A DNA stretch of 64,000 bases from Paramecium octaurelia. Its lineage: Eukaryota; Ciliophora; Oligohymenophorea; Peniculida; Parameciidae. The position numbers were made by a program, and so were the translations under genes. Positions 14,162 to 27,854 of this stretch are shown one piece after another; position 1 is the stretch's first letter, and each line of letters starts with the position of its first letter. The stretch lies in contig CAJJDP010000025.1 of NCBI GenBank assembly GCA_905182995.1, forward strand, positions 27,138-91,137. The letters are read 5' to 3'. The notes under the pieces are model-generated. The model made no database searches, was not told where the DNA came from, and saw only the letters and a program-made list of their open reading frames with translations.

Positions 14162-14670
14162 AGTCGATGAAAAGTGTACATTAAATAAACGAAAGAGGAC
14201 ATACAGTTATTCTATGCATTATCAGTGGTTCGCTGTCAATCTCCTGTAAATGATTACTTATATAGCAAATTTTCAGTCTATTTCTGAGGTGAAATTAAAG
14301 ATCTAGCTCAAAATGAATTGCTACATCTATTTCAAGCAAATACTAATATTAAGTTTAGATCTAGAATCCATCCTGTTAGTGAGGCACAAGCATTGCAATA
14401 TCAATACAGCGACACACAACAACTAGGAGAGGAGGTCAAGGATATTGATCTTCTTTCTGGCGATATTTCTACCTGTATTGTTCTATCATCTTCTATTTCT
14501 AATTTGAACTAAAACAGACATAGGACAAATAAATTTGTAATTTACAGATTATTTAATTCATGCACATCATATAATTCATTGAATTGCCATTCAGATTCAA
14601 ATGTACTAGAGCTCCCTCACCTTAATGTATTGAAATGGAATCAACAGTGTGCAATTCGTTGTATATGATT
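14162..14670 (+). pseudogene. Relic of an unrecognised gene
   Basis: One plus frame, with TAA/TAG as Gln, reads from about 14162 (EDIQLFYALSVVRCQSPVND...) to a TGA near 14291, then continues in the same frame for about 125 codons (GEIKDLAQNELLHLFQAN..., ...VSEAQALQYQYSDTQQLGEE...) to a TGA near 14668. Composition is protein-like and unlike the flanks. The internal TGA and lack of a clear start argue for a disabled copy. Family unknown. Confidence 0.4.
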
Positions 14671-17483
14671 TTTTTAGTTTTTGCACTTGATCAAACGATT
14701 TCATTGCTAGCTACATCAACCAGTTTTGGAAACTATCATTGTCGTATTTAATACAAAGATGATAGAGTTTAGCATTTAATAAACTATATAATAAATGCGA
14801 CTTAATTATAGTTTAATCCTATACAGATCTAAGTGGCAAGATTTTTAAATTTTTTATTAACAGAATCTCTATGGCTGAGACTAGGAGGTTGTAATGCCGA
14901 TTAGCAACATGGATCCTATTCAACTACCGTTAGAGCTACTAAGATTATATATTTGTTAGCACAATAATCAAAAAAATTTACTATTATGAGAGAATACAAT
15001 TGTAAGGATAAACTACTTTGTAATATAGAAACAAATCTTAAAAAATGGTAAGTTATGCAAGCATTCGAAAGTAGTGGCGCTCCGACAACATTATTATTCA
15101 ATGACTTCGCATCGTAAAATTAAAAGTGTATTAACTGTTATATTCTGGATCGGAAGTGGTTTGATTTCATCAATGTATTATGCAACTACAGAGAAAACCT
15201 ACCATAAGAATCTATCATTTTATCTGCTTAATACAAACTGTATATTTATCAATACAGTTTACAACAATTTTGAAATATTAGGCATTATGTTAACATAGGA
15301 TGAGAATCTATCGAGTATAATAATTTGAAAACAAAGTACTTATCATAAAACAGGCGCTATGTTGAAAAGTTCTAATCAATTATATGTCAGCATTACAGTT
15401 GATACTAAGATCCAAAAAGGAGATTGGAAATCTCAATTTGTCTGACATTATAAAACATTCTCTAGAGATATTGATGAAGGATAACTACCTTCCTGTTATC
15501 TTAACTTGGTTTACGAGCTAGAATAATTGTTAGTTATTTTCATATGTTGCTAAGAGAAACTTAATTAATTTTAGTACTCACTAGACAATTCTCTTTAGAA
15601 ATTTTAACTTAATTTGTACTGTCTGGGGTAGGAGTATCCAAAGTTGTGAATGCTAATTGTTCTCTTCAAAAACACTGCGATTAACAATACGAAGTTAGTA
15701 CTAAAATAATCATATGATGCATCATCAAAAAACATTAATTAATAGCAGAGTACTTCTTATTCAGGAAATTGGTAAAGAATAATTTCAGGTTGATAGACAG
15801 CTCTAGTAATGTTTAAAAAAAGAAAAGAATTAACTGATGTGTATTTATTAATCGAAGATTGGTCCAGTACAAGAACTAGTGACATTCCAAGTACATTTAG
15901 ATATTAATTTAGCACTTCTATTCGAACTTTCTTCATGTTGATTACATAAGCATTGCATTTTTATATCGCAAAAAATAATTATGCAATTTGAAAGAAGGAA
16001 TCTCGTTCTATGGTTTAGTTGAGTGACTATATGTTATACGATAATCGAGCAAAAATACTTGTCTATAATTTGATAAATCTTTGCTTTTAGCTTCATTATG
16101 TCAGTACATTCATGTATTTCTCTTTTTTTCTCTTTTTTCAACTTAGATTACTTATAAATTTGAAAATAAATATAGAATTCTAGATAATTTCTAGAAATTA
16201 AATTGTTTTAATTAGTAGAGAAAGTAAGTAGAGGAATTTTTGAACTTGAAATTGCAAAGAATAGCTAGCTATATACTAATTTTAAGTTTATATTTAATAC
16301 TAGATAAACCAGAGTTTCTTTCTATGGTATGTATGTATCCTATGTACATTAATATTTTGTCAATTCATCATCTATTTTTATTATCAAAATTCATCCAAAT
16401 TATATTGCAATCAAACAATAGGTTGCCCAAAAACCAAAACTATCAACTGAAATGCGATTTAAAATGAGTAGTACAAGCAAATTATATTATATATTATCTT
16501 TAAGAAGGTTTTTTAATAATACGAGAAATAATTATTATCAGTTTTCTTTAAAATTATCATAATAAAAGAATTTTATAATTGAAAAAAAATAAAAAATTTA
16601 TGGGATAGGTTAGGATAAAGAAATTTGAATTTATTGAAAATGATAACAATAAATCTCAAAAATAAGGAAGTCTTATAATTTTGATATTAATAGAGTTGTA
16701 TTTTCTTTGCTATTCTAATTTAAGGCAATTTAGATCTTTAACATAACCTTGAAACTAGACCGATGAATTAATATCTTGAGTTGATTATCAAGCCTCAATT
16801 TAAATGCAGGTATAATTTTCAGTATTTATAATATATTTAAAAAAAATATTGAAGCTGATAAATTAAGGGTGAAATAGTGCATAATCCATTTGAATCAATT
16901 TTGTGAATAGTGAGAAAACAAATATCCTTGATCATTACTTATTATATGACAATGCATCCATTATAATCTAATTTTCTCACTTTTCAAGATTTCGTAAGCA
17001 CAAAGAACAAATTAAAAGTATATTTAAGTGCTTTATGCATAGTTAGATAAAAGAAATTGCATCCAATCTATTCATTAAAGTCTACCAATAATTAAGGACA
17101 GAATAAACTATTATCCTTTACTAAGAATAGTTAGATTGAATAATGAAGAGATCTTAAAATTGAAGAGTAAATAAAGTCACATTAGATTTGATAGAAATGC
17201 GTGGAGAATTTAAAAATAAATGTATTTTATATATTTTATATTTATCAAAAATTCAAAATAATCCTTCTAGTTTTGAGTAACCTTGACTGAAACAATTTAT
17301 ATTTATAATTCAATCTGACTTTTCTACTTTGAAAGGTATATTTACAATATTTATTCAGATATATGACTAAAACTGTGAATTTAAAATTATATTATTTTAC
17401 GTTCAACTGTAAGATTAGAAGAATCGATAACTTAAATACAATTTCCATTTTAAATTTTAATTAATTATTTATTTTATTCTGTG
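14671..17483. other. Gene-free AT-rich stretch upstream of the first giant gene
   Basis: No intact gene. A plus fragment at about 15810-15990 (ELTDVYLLIEDWSSTRTSDI...) is coding-like but short. The last few hundred bases are the 5' flank of the gene starting at 17484. No promoter element can be named with confidence. Confidence 0.4.
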
Positions 17484-20400
17484 ATGATACTAATTTTTCT
17501 GTTGATGATAGATTTCTTATAAGAATCATATTCTTTAGATAATAAAGAATTACGCCAATCAGCATTAATTGATATACAGATTGCTGAATAAATTGAAATA
17601 GACTAATCAGATTAGTAACACTTGCCTTTTGGAATTTGGTCAAAATATAATCCCTTAGGTCTCGCCACTTTGAAGGATGCGTATGGCCTATTCGACAGTA
17701 ATTGTTTTTAAATAATCAATTCTGTTGATTATGCAACTTAAAGTTTAAATTTTATTTAATATGATTGCGTCTATGATACCACTAAAGAGATAAAAAAATT
17801 CATCTAAATTGGATTTAGTTAGACTGACTAGTTTATATTTTCAATATAGATAGAACCCTCTGAATATGAAGATATTTGGTATTTTTTTTACATTATAACA
17901 AATATTTCGAAAAAGAGAGTAGAATTAACAATTTCCTCCTAGCTAAATGTGATCTTTAAGGAAACTCTTGAACTTATATTACCTAAAAGAGACTAAAAAT
18001 TATTATTTACTTTTGGTGGGAGTTTTAAAGTAGAGAATTCAAACATCTTATTAATTGAAAAAGGAAGAATATTCTCGCTTTATCCTGGTTAATTAATTGT
18101 ATATAACTTTGAGATGAAGAGAATATCAATAGATTTTGATTATTGGTTGGAAATTACTTAATTTTATGAGGAAATATAAAATTGTGAATGTGTAACAGAT
18201 TTAAATATGAACGAAGTTCATTTACTTTTTCTAGATGTTTAGACAAATCTTTTATAAAATATCAATTGCAATTCTTATACACTGGCTGGATGGCTAAAGA
18301 TATCATAAATTCATCAATCTTCTGAAGAGTTTATTTATTAGTTCCTGAAAATAAGTACAAGCATTGAGGGAATAGAAACTGAAAATTTAGCCACTTTTCA
18401 GCTTTACTATCACATTTCTTCTGTTTAAAATAAGATAATAATTACAACATATTAATACGATTTTCCATCTGTTACATAAGACTTTTCAAATGATCCATTT
18501 ATAATTAGAAGAGAATTAATAATTTATAATAATATTACTTCATGGCAATATATTTACATAAATTTGCAAGAGAATCGCTTAGATTTTTCTATCATATTTT
18601 ACGAAGCTTCAAGTTCTCAATCATATGAAACCATATTTAATGTTAAGTAATTCCATAATTAATAATTAAAGATTTCTTGTGGAAATATTTAATAAACAAA
18701 ATTAGATTATTTAGATGTGATTGTAAGAAGTTAGCTATTTAGCAATTGTATGCAAGATTTAAAATAACAAAAATGTCATTAGAGCTGTAAAGAATGTGAT
18801 GGACCCACTAAGTATCATTGTTTAAGTTGTTCTAAAGAATTGAAAAGAATATATATTCCAGAGTTTAAACAATGTGATTGTCAATATGGTACCGTTGATT
18901 ACAATAATGCATGCATTGATTACATCGATTAATATCTAAATTTAAATCTTTAGTTAAATGTCAAACAAAGAAACAACTTAAATTGTAAAATGGGTTACTT
19001 TGAATTAGATGGAGATTGTATAAAATGGTAATTATCATGCATTATTATTTTTCAGCCCTTCGAGAATCTATAGGGATTTCTTAAATTGTTTTGAATGCTT
19101 TAGTCAGCCAGATACATGGTTTCAAAAACCATATTGCAGTCTAAATTTAGAATTTACTAAAATATTAGGTTAATATGAAAGACCGATTACCTAGAATTTT
19201 TACTTACACGATTCCTCTGACTTAATCTCAACTAACATTCCTTGGTATGACGTTGGAGGAATAAGTATTAAAAATGAACGACTTCTTTATGAGTACTTTT
19301 AGTTGAGCTTATAGATTTTCGTTTCATTATGTAATTCATAGAAATCTAATATATCTGGTGAACACTCTTGTTATGCTTGCGATATTCGTTATTGTTAAAG
19401 TTGCGGATTAACTTAAAATAAGGGTATTTTTTGTTTAAAATGTGAATATCCAAAAGAACTTGTTAATGGCAGATGTACCGATTATGAAATATTTAATTAC
19501 ACATCATGCTTGCCTCCATATTATGCATCATTTTCGAGAAAGTGTGAGTTATGCCCAATAGAGAATTGCATATACTGTTTCGAATTTGTATATAATGGTG
19601 GATTCTAAATGAGTATTGAATTTTCAGATTTATTTAATAAAGAGGATATACAAATTGGTTGTTTGTTATGTGAAAAAGATTATAATTATAATTTCTATCA
19701 TTAAAGATGCATAAAAAAGGCTCCTACTATAAATAACTGTGTGACATCGGTTACAAAACCAAAAAATGAAGAAATATGTTTAACATCAAGTTTAGATAAT
19801 TTTCAAGTCTCAAAAGAGATTAATCATTGCGGTTCATTAATATCATATTGCTCAGTGTGTTTTATTGATTACAATAACAAAATAACATGCTTAAAATGCG
19901 AATCTGGTTATGTGTTATTTGATGGATTCTGTTATTATGGTGAAGAAGAAAGCGGTTATGCTTTAAATGAATATTGGAATACGAAAGTAAAAAGTTTTTT
20001 AATTAACTTTTATCAATATTACGATTATATTGAACCTTTAAAATCATATCCATGCGGTAATTATTGTAAAACATGCAAATATTCATTAGGAGAGTATTAA
20101 TGTGAAGAATGTTATCTAGATACAAGAGATGAGGATTTATATTTAAAAAATTACATGTGTAAATCTTGTTAACCATATTGTTTGCTTTGTAACAGTCGAT
20201 ATGAAATAGATATCTCAGTAAATATATAAAATTATCAAAGGTAATAGCACCATTCCTTTTAACCACTTATTACAAAACGCTATATACATATTAATGTCTA
20301 TTCCCTATTCTAGATCCTAATATATATTACAATCCTTATTTAAAAACTACTTAGTATTGTTTGGAAGGTGATTGCAGTAATGAACTAACTTATGAATTTT

Positions 20401-23400
20401 TTCAAAATCATTGTGGTTTTTCTAGATTTCCAAAATAAATAGATGATATAGGAATTCAAACAGAATATTTGAATAGCATTGGAGCTGTTTCTATGACCAT
20501 AGTTATCAGAATAGAATTAGAAGGGGATTTTTGTTTCCTATCACCAACAATAGCAACAACAGCTTCCATAAAATTTCTTGTGTTTACTTTATAGATAATA
20601 CATTTGAAATTATTAGCGACATCTCCTTTTTACATGGCTATTTTTGGTTAGATTTATATCCAAGAATATGATTCCTTTACAATGATTGGCTTTGGGATAA
20701 TTTTAGATTTCGATATGACAGATTTCAACGTCAGTAATAGCAAAAATGAAGTAAGTTTTACATTAATAAACAATACTATAAAGGATAGCTTAGTATAAAA
20801 TGTTCAATCCATATTTAAGACAAAAAACTTTGGTGATGTAAACTTAAAAAATATATCAATAATTAATACCCAATTTGTTAACTCATCACTCTTTAACTTT
20901 AACTCATTTAACTTAATCGGGGAAGTTAAGATCAATTAATTATAATTATTTAATTGTACTCTTACTGACTCAATTTTGTTTGAATTTTCTTACACCTAAT
21001 TTCCAATAAAATTCATAAACTTTACTATGGATTAATGTAAACTGTAAAATTCATCTATTTTTAATTTTAGAGCTAATAATCCATTAAATATTCAAATATA
21101 TCTACTAAACATATTAATTTAGAGATCTAAAATTGAGTCAGTCCTAATTTTTATATTGTTCTTAACAAGTTGATGTTATTGCAAATAATTTAGTCTTTAA
21201 TTTTAACTAATTATTGGATTCGATTATATTTGGATTTAGTTCTGGTTTAAACTCATCTTAGATTGAAGTTAAGAACAATATATTTATTCAATCTTCGTTT
21301 ATGACAACTATTTAGCTAATAGCTCAACAATTAGCATCTTGCAATTTAATGTACATAATAATAAGAAATAATAAATTACAAAATTCAAATCTATTTAAAT
21401 TTTTTTCAGAATTTCAATCAAATGATCTCATTATACGTTTTTAGAATGTATTAATTGAATACAATGAAGGTTTAATTACTCTAAACCAAGTAAGTTATAT
21501 GTTTAACATAAATGGCAATTCAATTATTTTGGATAACTTTTAAATCTACTAAACTAAAAAAATTTCTATCCTCAATTTATTTGATTCCTAGAATGTAGAA
21601 CTATTAAACTTTATTGTTGAGAATTCTGAAATGGAAGAAAAGATATCTGTAACAAAAAGCTGTTTATAAAACATAAATTTTTAAAACCAAATAGTATCAA
21701 TAGTTAATTTTAATACAATTTCCATATCTAATTTAAAAATAAAATATATATAAAGTATGGATGAATCAATAATTAAAATTTTGTCTAATAGTTAATATTT
21801 CTAAGAAAAAATAAGCTAATTAACAATAATAAATATTGAATTTTATGGAAATCTTCTACAATCACTAAATTAAAATCTTTATTTTTCATTAATTACAATT
21901 ATTTCTGACAGAAACCTGGATATTCAAATAAAAAATGTGGTTTTTTTAAATAATATAATGCATGAGTATAATGAAAATTCATTAAGGGATTCAGCAGCAT
22001 TGTTCTACATCTCAACTTTAGCAAGTACAATCCAAATAGAAAATTTATATTGCAAATACAATGCAATGACGAACTCATCGAATTCATTTATTCATATTGC
22101 TGCTAAATCGTTGAAAATGCACGATGTGCACGTAAGAAATCATAATATTCTGCCCTTTAGTATTTGGAATTATTATTATAATTTGATATAGGGTAATTAA
22201 GACCAAATCTAATCTCAAATTATGTAGGTTTTTTTAATAAAAACAATTGGAGGTGCAGCATACATTCAAACATCAAATTTTTTATGTATCAACTCATCTT
22301 TTGAAGAAATAATGGCTGCAAAAATTTCGGTTTTTGATATCGTCACATCAAGTGATGGAACAGTTATGATGCAAAATCTATCTGTTATTTCAACTAGAAA
22401 TAGTTTTGAGGAAAGTGTTGAAAGTGCAGGATGCTTAAGTGTTAATGCGATTAAAAGTATATTATATCTTTAAATTAAAAATGCCAAATTTCAGAATATT
22501 CTAAACAGGATGGCATCATCCATAATTACAATAAATCCTTCGATACAGAAAAATAAATTGAGATTCTAAAATATGTCGATAATAAATTGTGTTTCATTAA
22601 AAAATTAGATTGTTAAAGTTTAATTTATTATTTAAGCAAATAAATACAATTCCATCTCATTTACAAATTTAATGATTCGCTAAAATTTAGAATCTTGGGT
22701 CGATTTGTTTTCGAACACAGGAACTTTGTCTGACTCTGAAATTCAAGATATAATTGGGAAAGATAATGCAATGATATATTTAGAGAATTGTGATGCTACT
22801 TTAGAAAATCTTTTTTTTGAAGGAATGCTTTTTTCTAGTATTCTTAATTTAAATAACATAAATTCTCTAAATATGCTAAATTGTTCATTTTATAATGTTT
22901 AGAATATTTATACATAAAATCTAATTTAAATTACTTAAAGCGCGTAATAACAGTAAAGTGTTTCCTTAAGATATTTGAATTTCAAATATGGATCCATGTA
23001 TATTATCGATCATTCAATGAATTAAGAATACTTATCAAAATATAACAAATATTTCATTTTTGGATGTTTTATATAGAGTTTTTCAGTTGAATCTTTAGAG
23101 AAAAATTACTTTTATAGCAATACAATATAACTAGTATAATAAAATCAATAACAAACATCAATAATTTATGTCAAGAGCTACTCAAACCAAGGTGTTTTTA
23201 TTTTTGATAGGATTTAATTTTAAAATAATAATTATTCTGCTACTTACTAAGGAATAATCCATTTTGATAATATCAATTTTAAGAGATTCTAAATTATTAG
23301 ATTTGATTGCAATTATAATTTTATCAATAAGTATGGATGCTTAAATATAATTGGTAATTAAAATGCTTCTAACTTGTTTGAAGTTAAAAATTCACATTTT

Positions 23401-26058
23401 ATTTCAAACCTTGGTACTTAAGGAGTTGCAATAAAGAGCAGTGATATAATATTAAAGATAAAAAAATGTAAAATTATTTCTAATATTGCACTTTCTTAAG
23501 GTGGAGGTTTATATTTGCAACTTAACTCTAAAAAGTTTTATATTTCTGAAACTATCATAATTGACAATAAAGCTCAATAGGGAGGAGGAATTTACTATGA
23601 ATAGGATAATGATCTCTCAATGAAAACCTAAGATTAAACTTTCATTTACTTCAATCAGGCAGAGTTATATGGAAATAATCTAGTAGAAAATCCTAGTTAT
23701 TTGCAATTATATATTAATTCAAAAGCTATGAATGCCATAGAATAGAAAATAAATAATATTTCAACAAGCATCCTAAAAATGAGTCCATACATTGTAATGG
23801 AATAAGGTATTACAAAATATACTGAAATGCTTATGCTTCCTAGTACATAAGTAATTGATACTTATCAAATATTTTTTCTCAATGAGGCTACTTTCTTGAC
23901 CTACATTAAAACTTTAAAAATTGTTTTCAAAAATAGCAAGGGAGAAGTACTTCATAATAATTATAATTCAACTTGTGAAGTATCAGATTACATTGTTACA
24001 AAGGAAACAGGAGAAAAATAAAAATCTTCTTTAATTTAGCACTTACTATACTAGACATCCGATAATAATTTTGAATTAAATACTTTAGTTTTTCGACTTG
24101 ACCCATATAAATAGGAAAATCGTCACTTAGAAATTCAAATATTTTGTAAGACTCAAAATTCTCAAAATGGTCTAAATTATATCATAAATGCAAAAAGTTT
24201 TAAATGTTAGCTAGGAGAATTTTATATCGAAGATGGCTGCTAGATTTGCAAATTTAGTCAAGGTTTCTATAGCGTAACCTACGATGCAATTAAATGTTCG
24301 ATTTTTGATAAAACTAAATTCTAGACAGTAACTTCTAATATGATAAATTTAAAAAAGGGGTTTTGGAGACCGAATCATTTATCCGATGCAACAGAGGAAT
24401 GTTATAAAAATGCAGAATTTTGTTAAGGAGGATGGGAGGTTGGAGATTCAATTTGTATTAAAGGTCACATAGGCGCACTATGCGAGATGTGCGATTTATA
24501 TAATATAAGGGGAGAGGGGTAATATATTAGAAGTTAATAAAATTCATAATGTGTTTCATGTTCAAATGAGTAGAGCAGCATTTTCCCTTTTATTTTTACT
24601 TTATTTTAGTATAAAATATTATTTACTTTAGGGCATTATTATCTCTAACATTATCACTTAAAAGTATCAATAAATCAAATTCTTTGTTTAGTTCACTAAG
24701 TGTTTTTTAACATAAATTTAGTAAAATACTATTTAAGTTAAATTAAGGTAATTATAAATTTACATTTAGATCATGAGGGTATATTAATTAAGATCTTATT
24801 AAATTACTTATGGATATTTTCATCCATATTTACTTTTAATATAAAGTTTTCATTTTCTATCTTCTTTATAGAACAATCAAGTAATAGCTTTTAATTTATG
24901 GTCAATAATTTAGATTGTTATTTATCAGATTTATAAATACATTTAATATACGCTTAAATTATTGTTTTAATCTTATTAATGCTGCTACAATTTTATTTTA
25001 TGCTGATAGTTTCATTTATTTATCATCAACTATCATCATAGAAAATGGATAAGAGTATAATTTCAAACACTCTGCTTTGCTTATATGTTTTTAATTATGG
25101 AGGATTAATAAAATTGTAATACAGAATTATAAATTAGTTTGTGTTCGAAACTGTCCATTAGATAAATATCTAATATTGATTACATTCAAGGAGATGTTTC
25201 ATTAATGTTTAATAGTTAGGAACACTAGTTATGGGTTTAATTTCTTATTATTCCACTCTTGTTAATTTTTGGAGGTATTATTCCAATTTCATTATTTTTA
25301 TTGATGCTTCTAAATAGATTTCACTTGTATAAGATACAATTCAGAAAACATATTTGTTATTTGTTTAATGAATACAATGAAAATAGATATTATTGGGAGT
25401 AAATTAAATTGATATAGAAGTTATGTATAATCTTAATAATGACTAACTTTGAGAACAATTTGTTATTTAAAACAACTTTATTAGGCTTATGCTTAGAAGC
25501 ATATTAAGTTTTGGCTATAAATAATAAACCTTATATCATTTCTAAATTTAACAAATTAGATTTATAATCTGGCTAGATTTGCTTAATCGCAATATTTCTT
25601 GCTGCAACTAAATATGAAAGTTAAGTCTTGCAAAACAATGTTTTATCAATGTTCCTTTAAACAATTTTGATTGTATTATTATTTCGACTTAGTTTTCCTT
25701 TTATTAAAGACATTCTAAGTATTTATTTCAAAAAATATTCAACACCAATTTTAACAAAGCTTAATCTATATTTGAGATAATCAAAAATTAATATTTAAAA
25801 AATATTGGAAATGGTTTGGATAGGGAATTTCTAAAAAAAAAACAATTACAAATGAATATTCAAAAAATGAGAGAGTTAACCTTATAAATAAAGGTTAAAA
25901 GCACAAAAGAAATGATGTAATTATTTATTTATTTTCAAGATCTTTTACCAAAAGACCTTTTCTTAAATCAAAAACAAATAGCAAGGCATCATTTATTGAG
26001 ATTAAAAACTAATACTAATTTTGAGATATTTATTATTAAGAATCAATAAATTTGTTGA
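17484..26058 (+). CDS. Giant Cys-rich, beta-helix-like polytopic surface protein (about 2,810 aa)
   Basis: The start at 17484 gives a hydrophobic leader (MILIFLLMIDFLQ), followed by a globular part containing LPFGIWSKYNPLG. Cys-rich furin/growth-factor-receptor-like modules occupy about residues 420-970 (H-Q-S-C-K-E-C-D-G-P, C-Q-S-C-G-L, C-K-T-C). A long Asn/Ile/Ser-rich region of short irregular strands follows, as in right-handed beta-helix proteins, then another Cys cluster, then at least six TM segments. The order matches a large Paramecium/Tetrahymena family of membrane proteins of unknown role. Introns that restore the frame: 19028-19055, 20218-20240, 24609-24631 and 24748-24769. One more +1 shift between about 21030 and 21172 is unresolved (a 34-nt GTA...TAG intron near 21030, or an indel). 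The TGA at 26056-26058 is followed in frame by more membrane-protein sequence, so it may be a nonsense mutation. Probable role: surface receptor or adhesin (inference). Confidence 0.8.
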
Positions 26059-27042
26059 CCTATTTTAGATTTATATATAATTCCGAAATTTTTAATCTTG
26101 ATTGAACCGCATTATAATAGCTATCCTTAAATTCATGTGGCTATTAATCATTTTCGCCCTTATTATTTGATTCAATAATTATTCAATTTTATTTTATATT
26201 TACTCTTGTTTATTACCTTTATATATCTGTACTTAGGTTTGGGATAAAAGAATCATTATTGTTAATATATTATATATAAATAAATAAAAATAATAAATAG
26301 TGTAAGATGCTCTATTTAAATGATCCTAAAACAGCAAATTTACAAAATTAGTATTCGTCAAATAAGTAACTTCCATTGTTAGTTGGATTTTTGAAGAAGG
26401 GATGCATTTTGAAATTTGGAATAAATTAACAAAGAATATACAAAATAATTCAAAAAGTAAGAAAAAGTATTAGAAAATTAAAGATTGAAGAATATGGAAC
26501 GAAAATTTAATTTGTTCCTTAAGAATCAATATCCAAAAATAATGTTCAATTTATGATCATTTTTGAATTCAATTAAATTTTGAAATTCTATTAATAACTT
26601 TCCAATCCTTTGCATAAAAGGTATAGAAAAATGAGCTCAGGGTACCCAATAATGTTTGAAATTATAGCATAACAGATTGCGAAAGATGACTCAAAATCTC
26701 CCAAATTAGTAAAGCATTAAGTATATAACAACTATAATTTAAGGCTCTTGTCTAGGTATTCATATTACAAAGATTTGAAATATTCTATTCCTTTATCTAT
26801 ATACTAGGTATGAATTACTTTAGACAGGTTGAGAATTATAGGAGAGAAAGATGCAGGATCAAATATAATAGATGGATGGAATGAGCAACACAAATACTAG
26901 TTTTAGGGAGGATGAGTTAAAACCCTTAAATAGCAGCAAAGTAGAACGGAAATTAAACCATCAGAATTCTGGAACATATCGTAACATTATCAAAAACTAT
27001 GCACAAACGATTCCAAATGCACCAGCAAATATTCTTTAGTGA
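26059..27042 (+). pseudogene. Coding continuation beyond the TGA at 26056: membrane segment and cytoplasmic tail
   Basis: The frame of the upstream gene continues after TGA (PILDLYIIPKFLILIEPHYN..., ...RPYYLIQQLFNFILYLLL). If 29 nt starting GTTTATTACC and ending TTAG (about 26204-26232) is an intron, the frame joins a tail that includes ATG 26307, a second intron 26808-26841 (34 nt) and a stop at 27040-27042. Exons 26307-26807 (501 nt) and 26842-27042 (201 nt) are both multiples of three. Two readings are possible: the C-terminal end of the 17484 gene cut by a TAA-to-TGA change, or a separate 233-residue gene starting at 26307. I favour the first because no start or usual intergenic gap is seen. 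The tail is Lys/Gln-rich and not recognised. Confidence 0.55.
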
Positions 27043-27116
27043 AAAATATTTTATTCAGCAGCTTCAACTCTTTAAGCAGCTTTAACTAGTTCTTCAAAAC
27101 AGTTTATAATAAATTT

Positions 27117-27685
27117 CATTTATTAGAAGAAGAGGAAAGTAGTTCTAATAAAATGAAAAAGTTGGTGATTCGAAAATCATTTGTACTTTGATGAGGCGGT
27201 GTTTCAAATCCGATCAAATAGATATTACACATGATTGGCTTGTTTTCGGGACTCCTAAATCTGCCAATCCACATCAAAGAGGTCTAATATGAGTAAAATA
27301 AATTTGCAACCAATATGAAAGATTTAGACCTTGGCCTATTCTTTCGCCTTGTATAATGTCCTGATAATTATATAAAATGTTGATCTTTTAAGGTTTTGCT
27401 GAGATGAGAATAAGAATGTAGCTTTTATTACTTTAATACTAAAACTTAAGCTTTTCAACCATAGGTTTTATAAATGTGCCAGGCACCCTTATACAAATAT
27501 TCTTTATCACCTCAAAATATCGTACTTGGCTTATTTGAATTTGGTGTATTCCCTTGCACAGGATTTTGATATAATTTGTTGCTTAATGCTAAAGCATATT
27601 GTTAGGGCTTCTTACTTGTCTGGGTTATATAGAAATGCATCATCTTTCTCTTATGTTCTAATTGTTGTTCAACATAATATGACAT
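27117..27685 (-). pseudogene. Disabled gene fragment, two in-frame TGA codons
   Basis: Minus frame from ATG at 27685 (MSYYVEQQLEHKRKM...) is open to a TGA at 27512-27514. It continues in the same frame (GDKEYLYKGAWHIYKTYG) to another TGA near 27458, and then about 110 more codons (HYTRRKNRPRSKSF...) to a TGA near 27117. The composition is coherent across all three parts, so this is one protein broken by two stops. Coding-like sequence also extends upstream to about 27860 with further stops. Product unknown. Confidence 0.5.
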
Positions 27686-27854
27686 TTTTGAATATTTTTG
27701 TTTGAATTTAGGTTTCAATATCCTTCATGCATCAAATTTGCAGATCCTGATTCACTCTTTCTTCTCGCTATTGATGCTTGCTTCTTGTGATGAACTATAA
27801 ATGCTGAATGAAGGGTAACCTATTAATCAATTTGAAGTGCTTTGAGTGTGATTC

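Noticed and set aside
20241-20313. A 73-nt GTAATAG...CTAG segment as a long intron or intron plus retained germline element (an inner CGCTATA resembles an IES end)
   Set aside because: A 23-nt intron at 20218-20240 leaves the frame open through the whole segment and needs no extra element.
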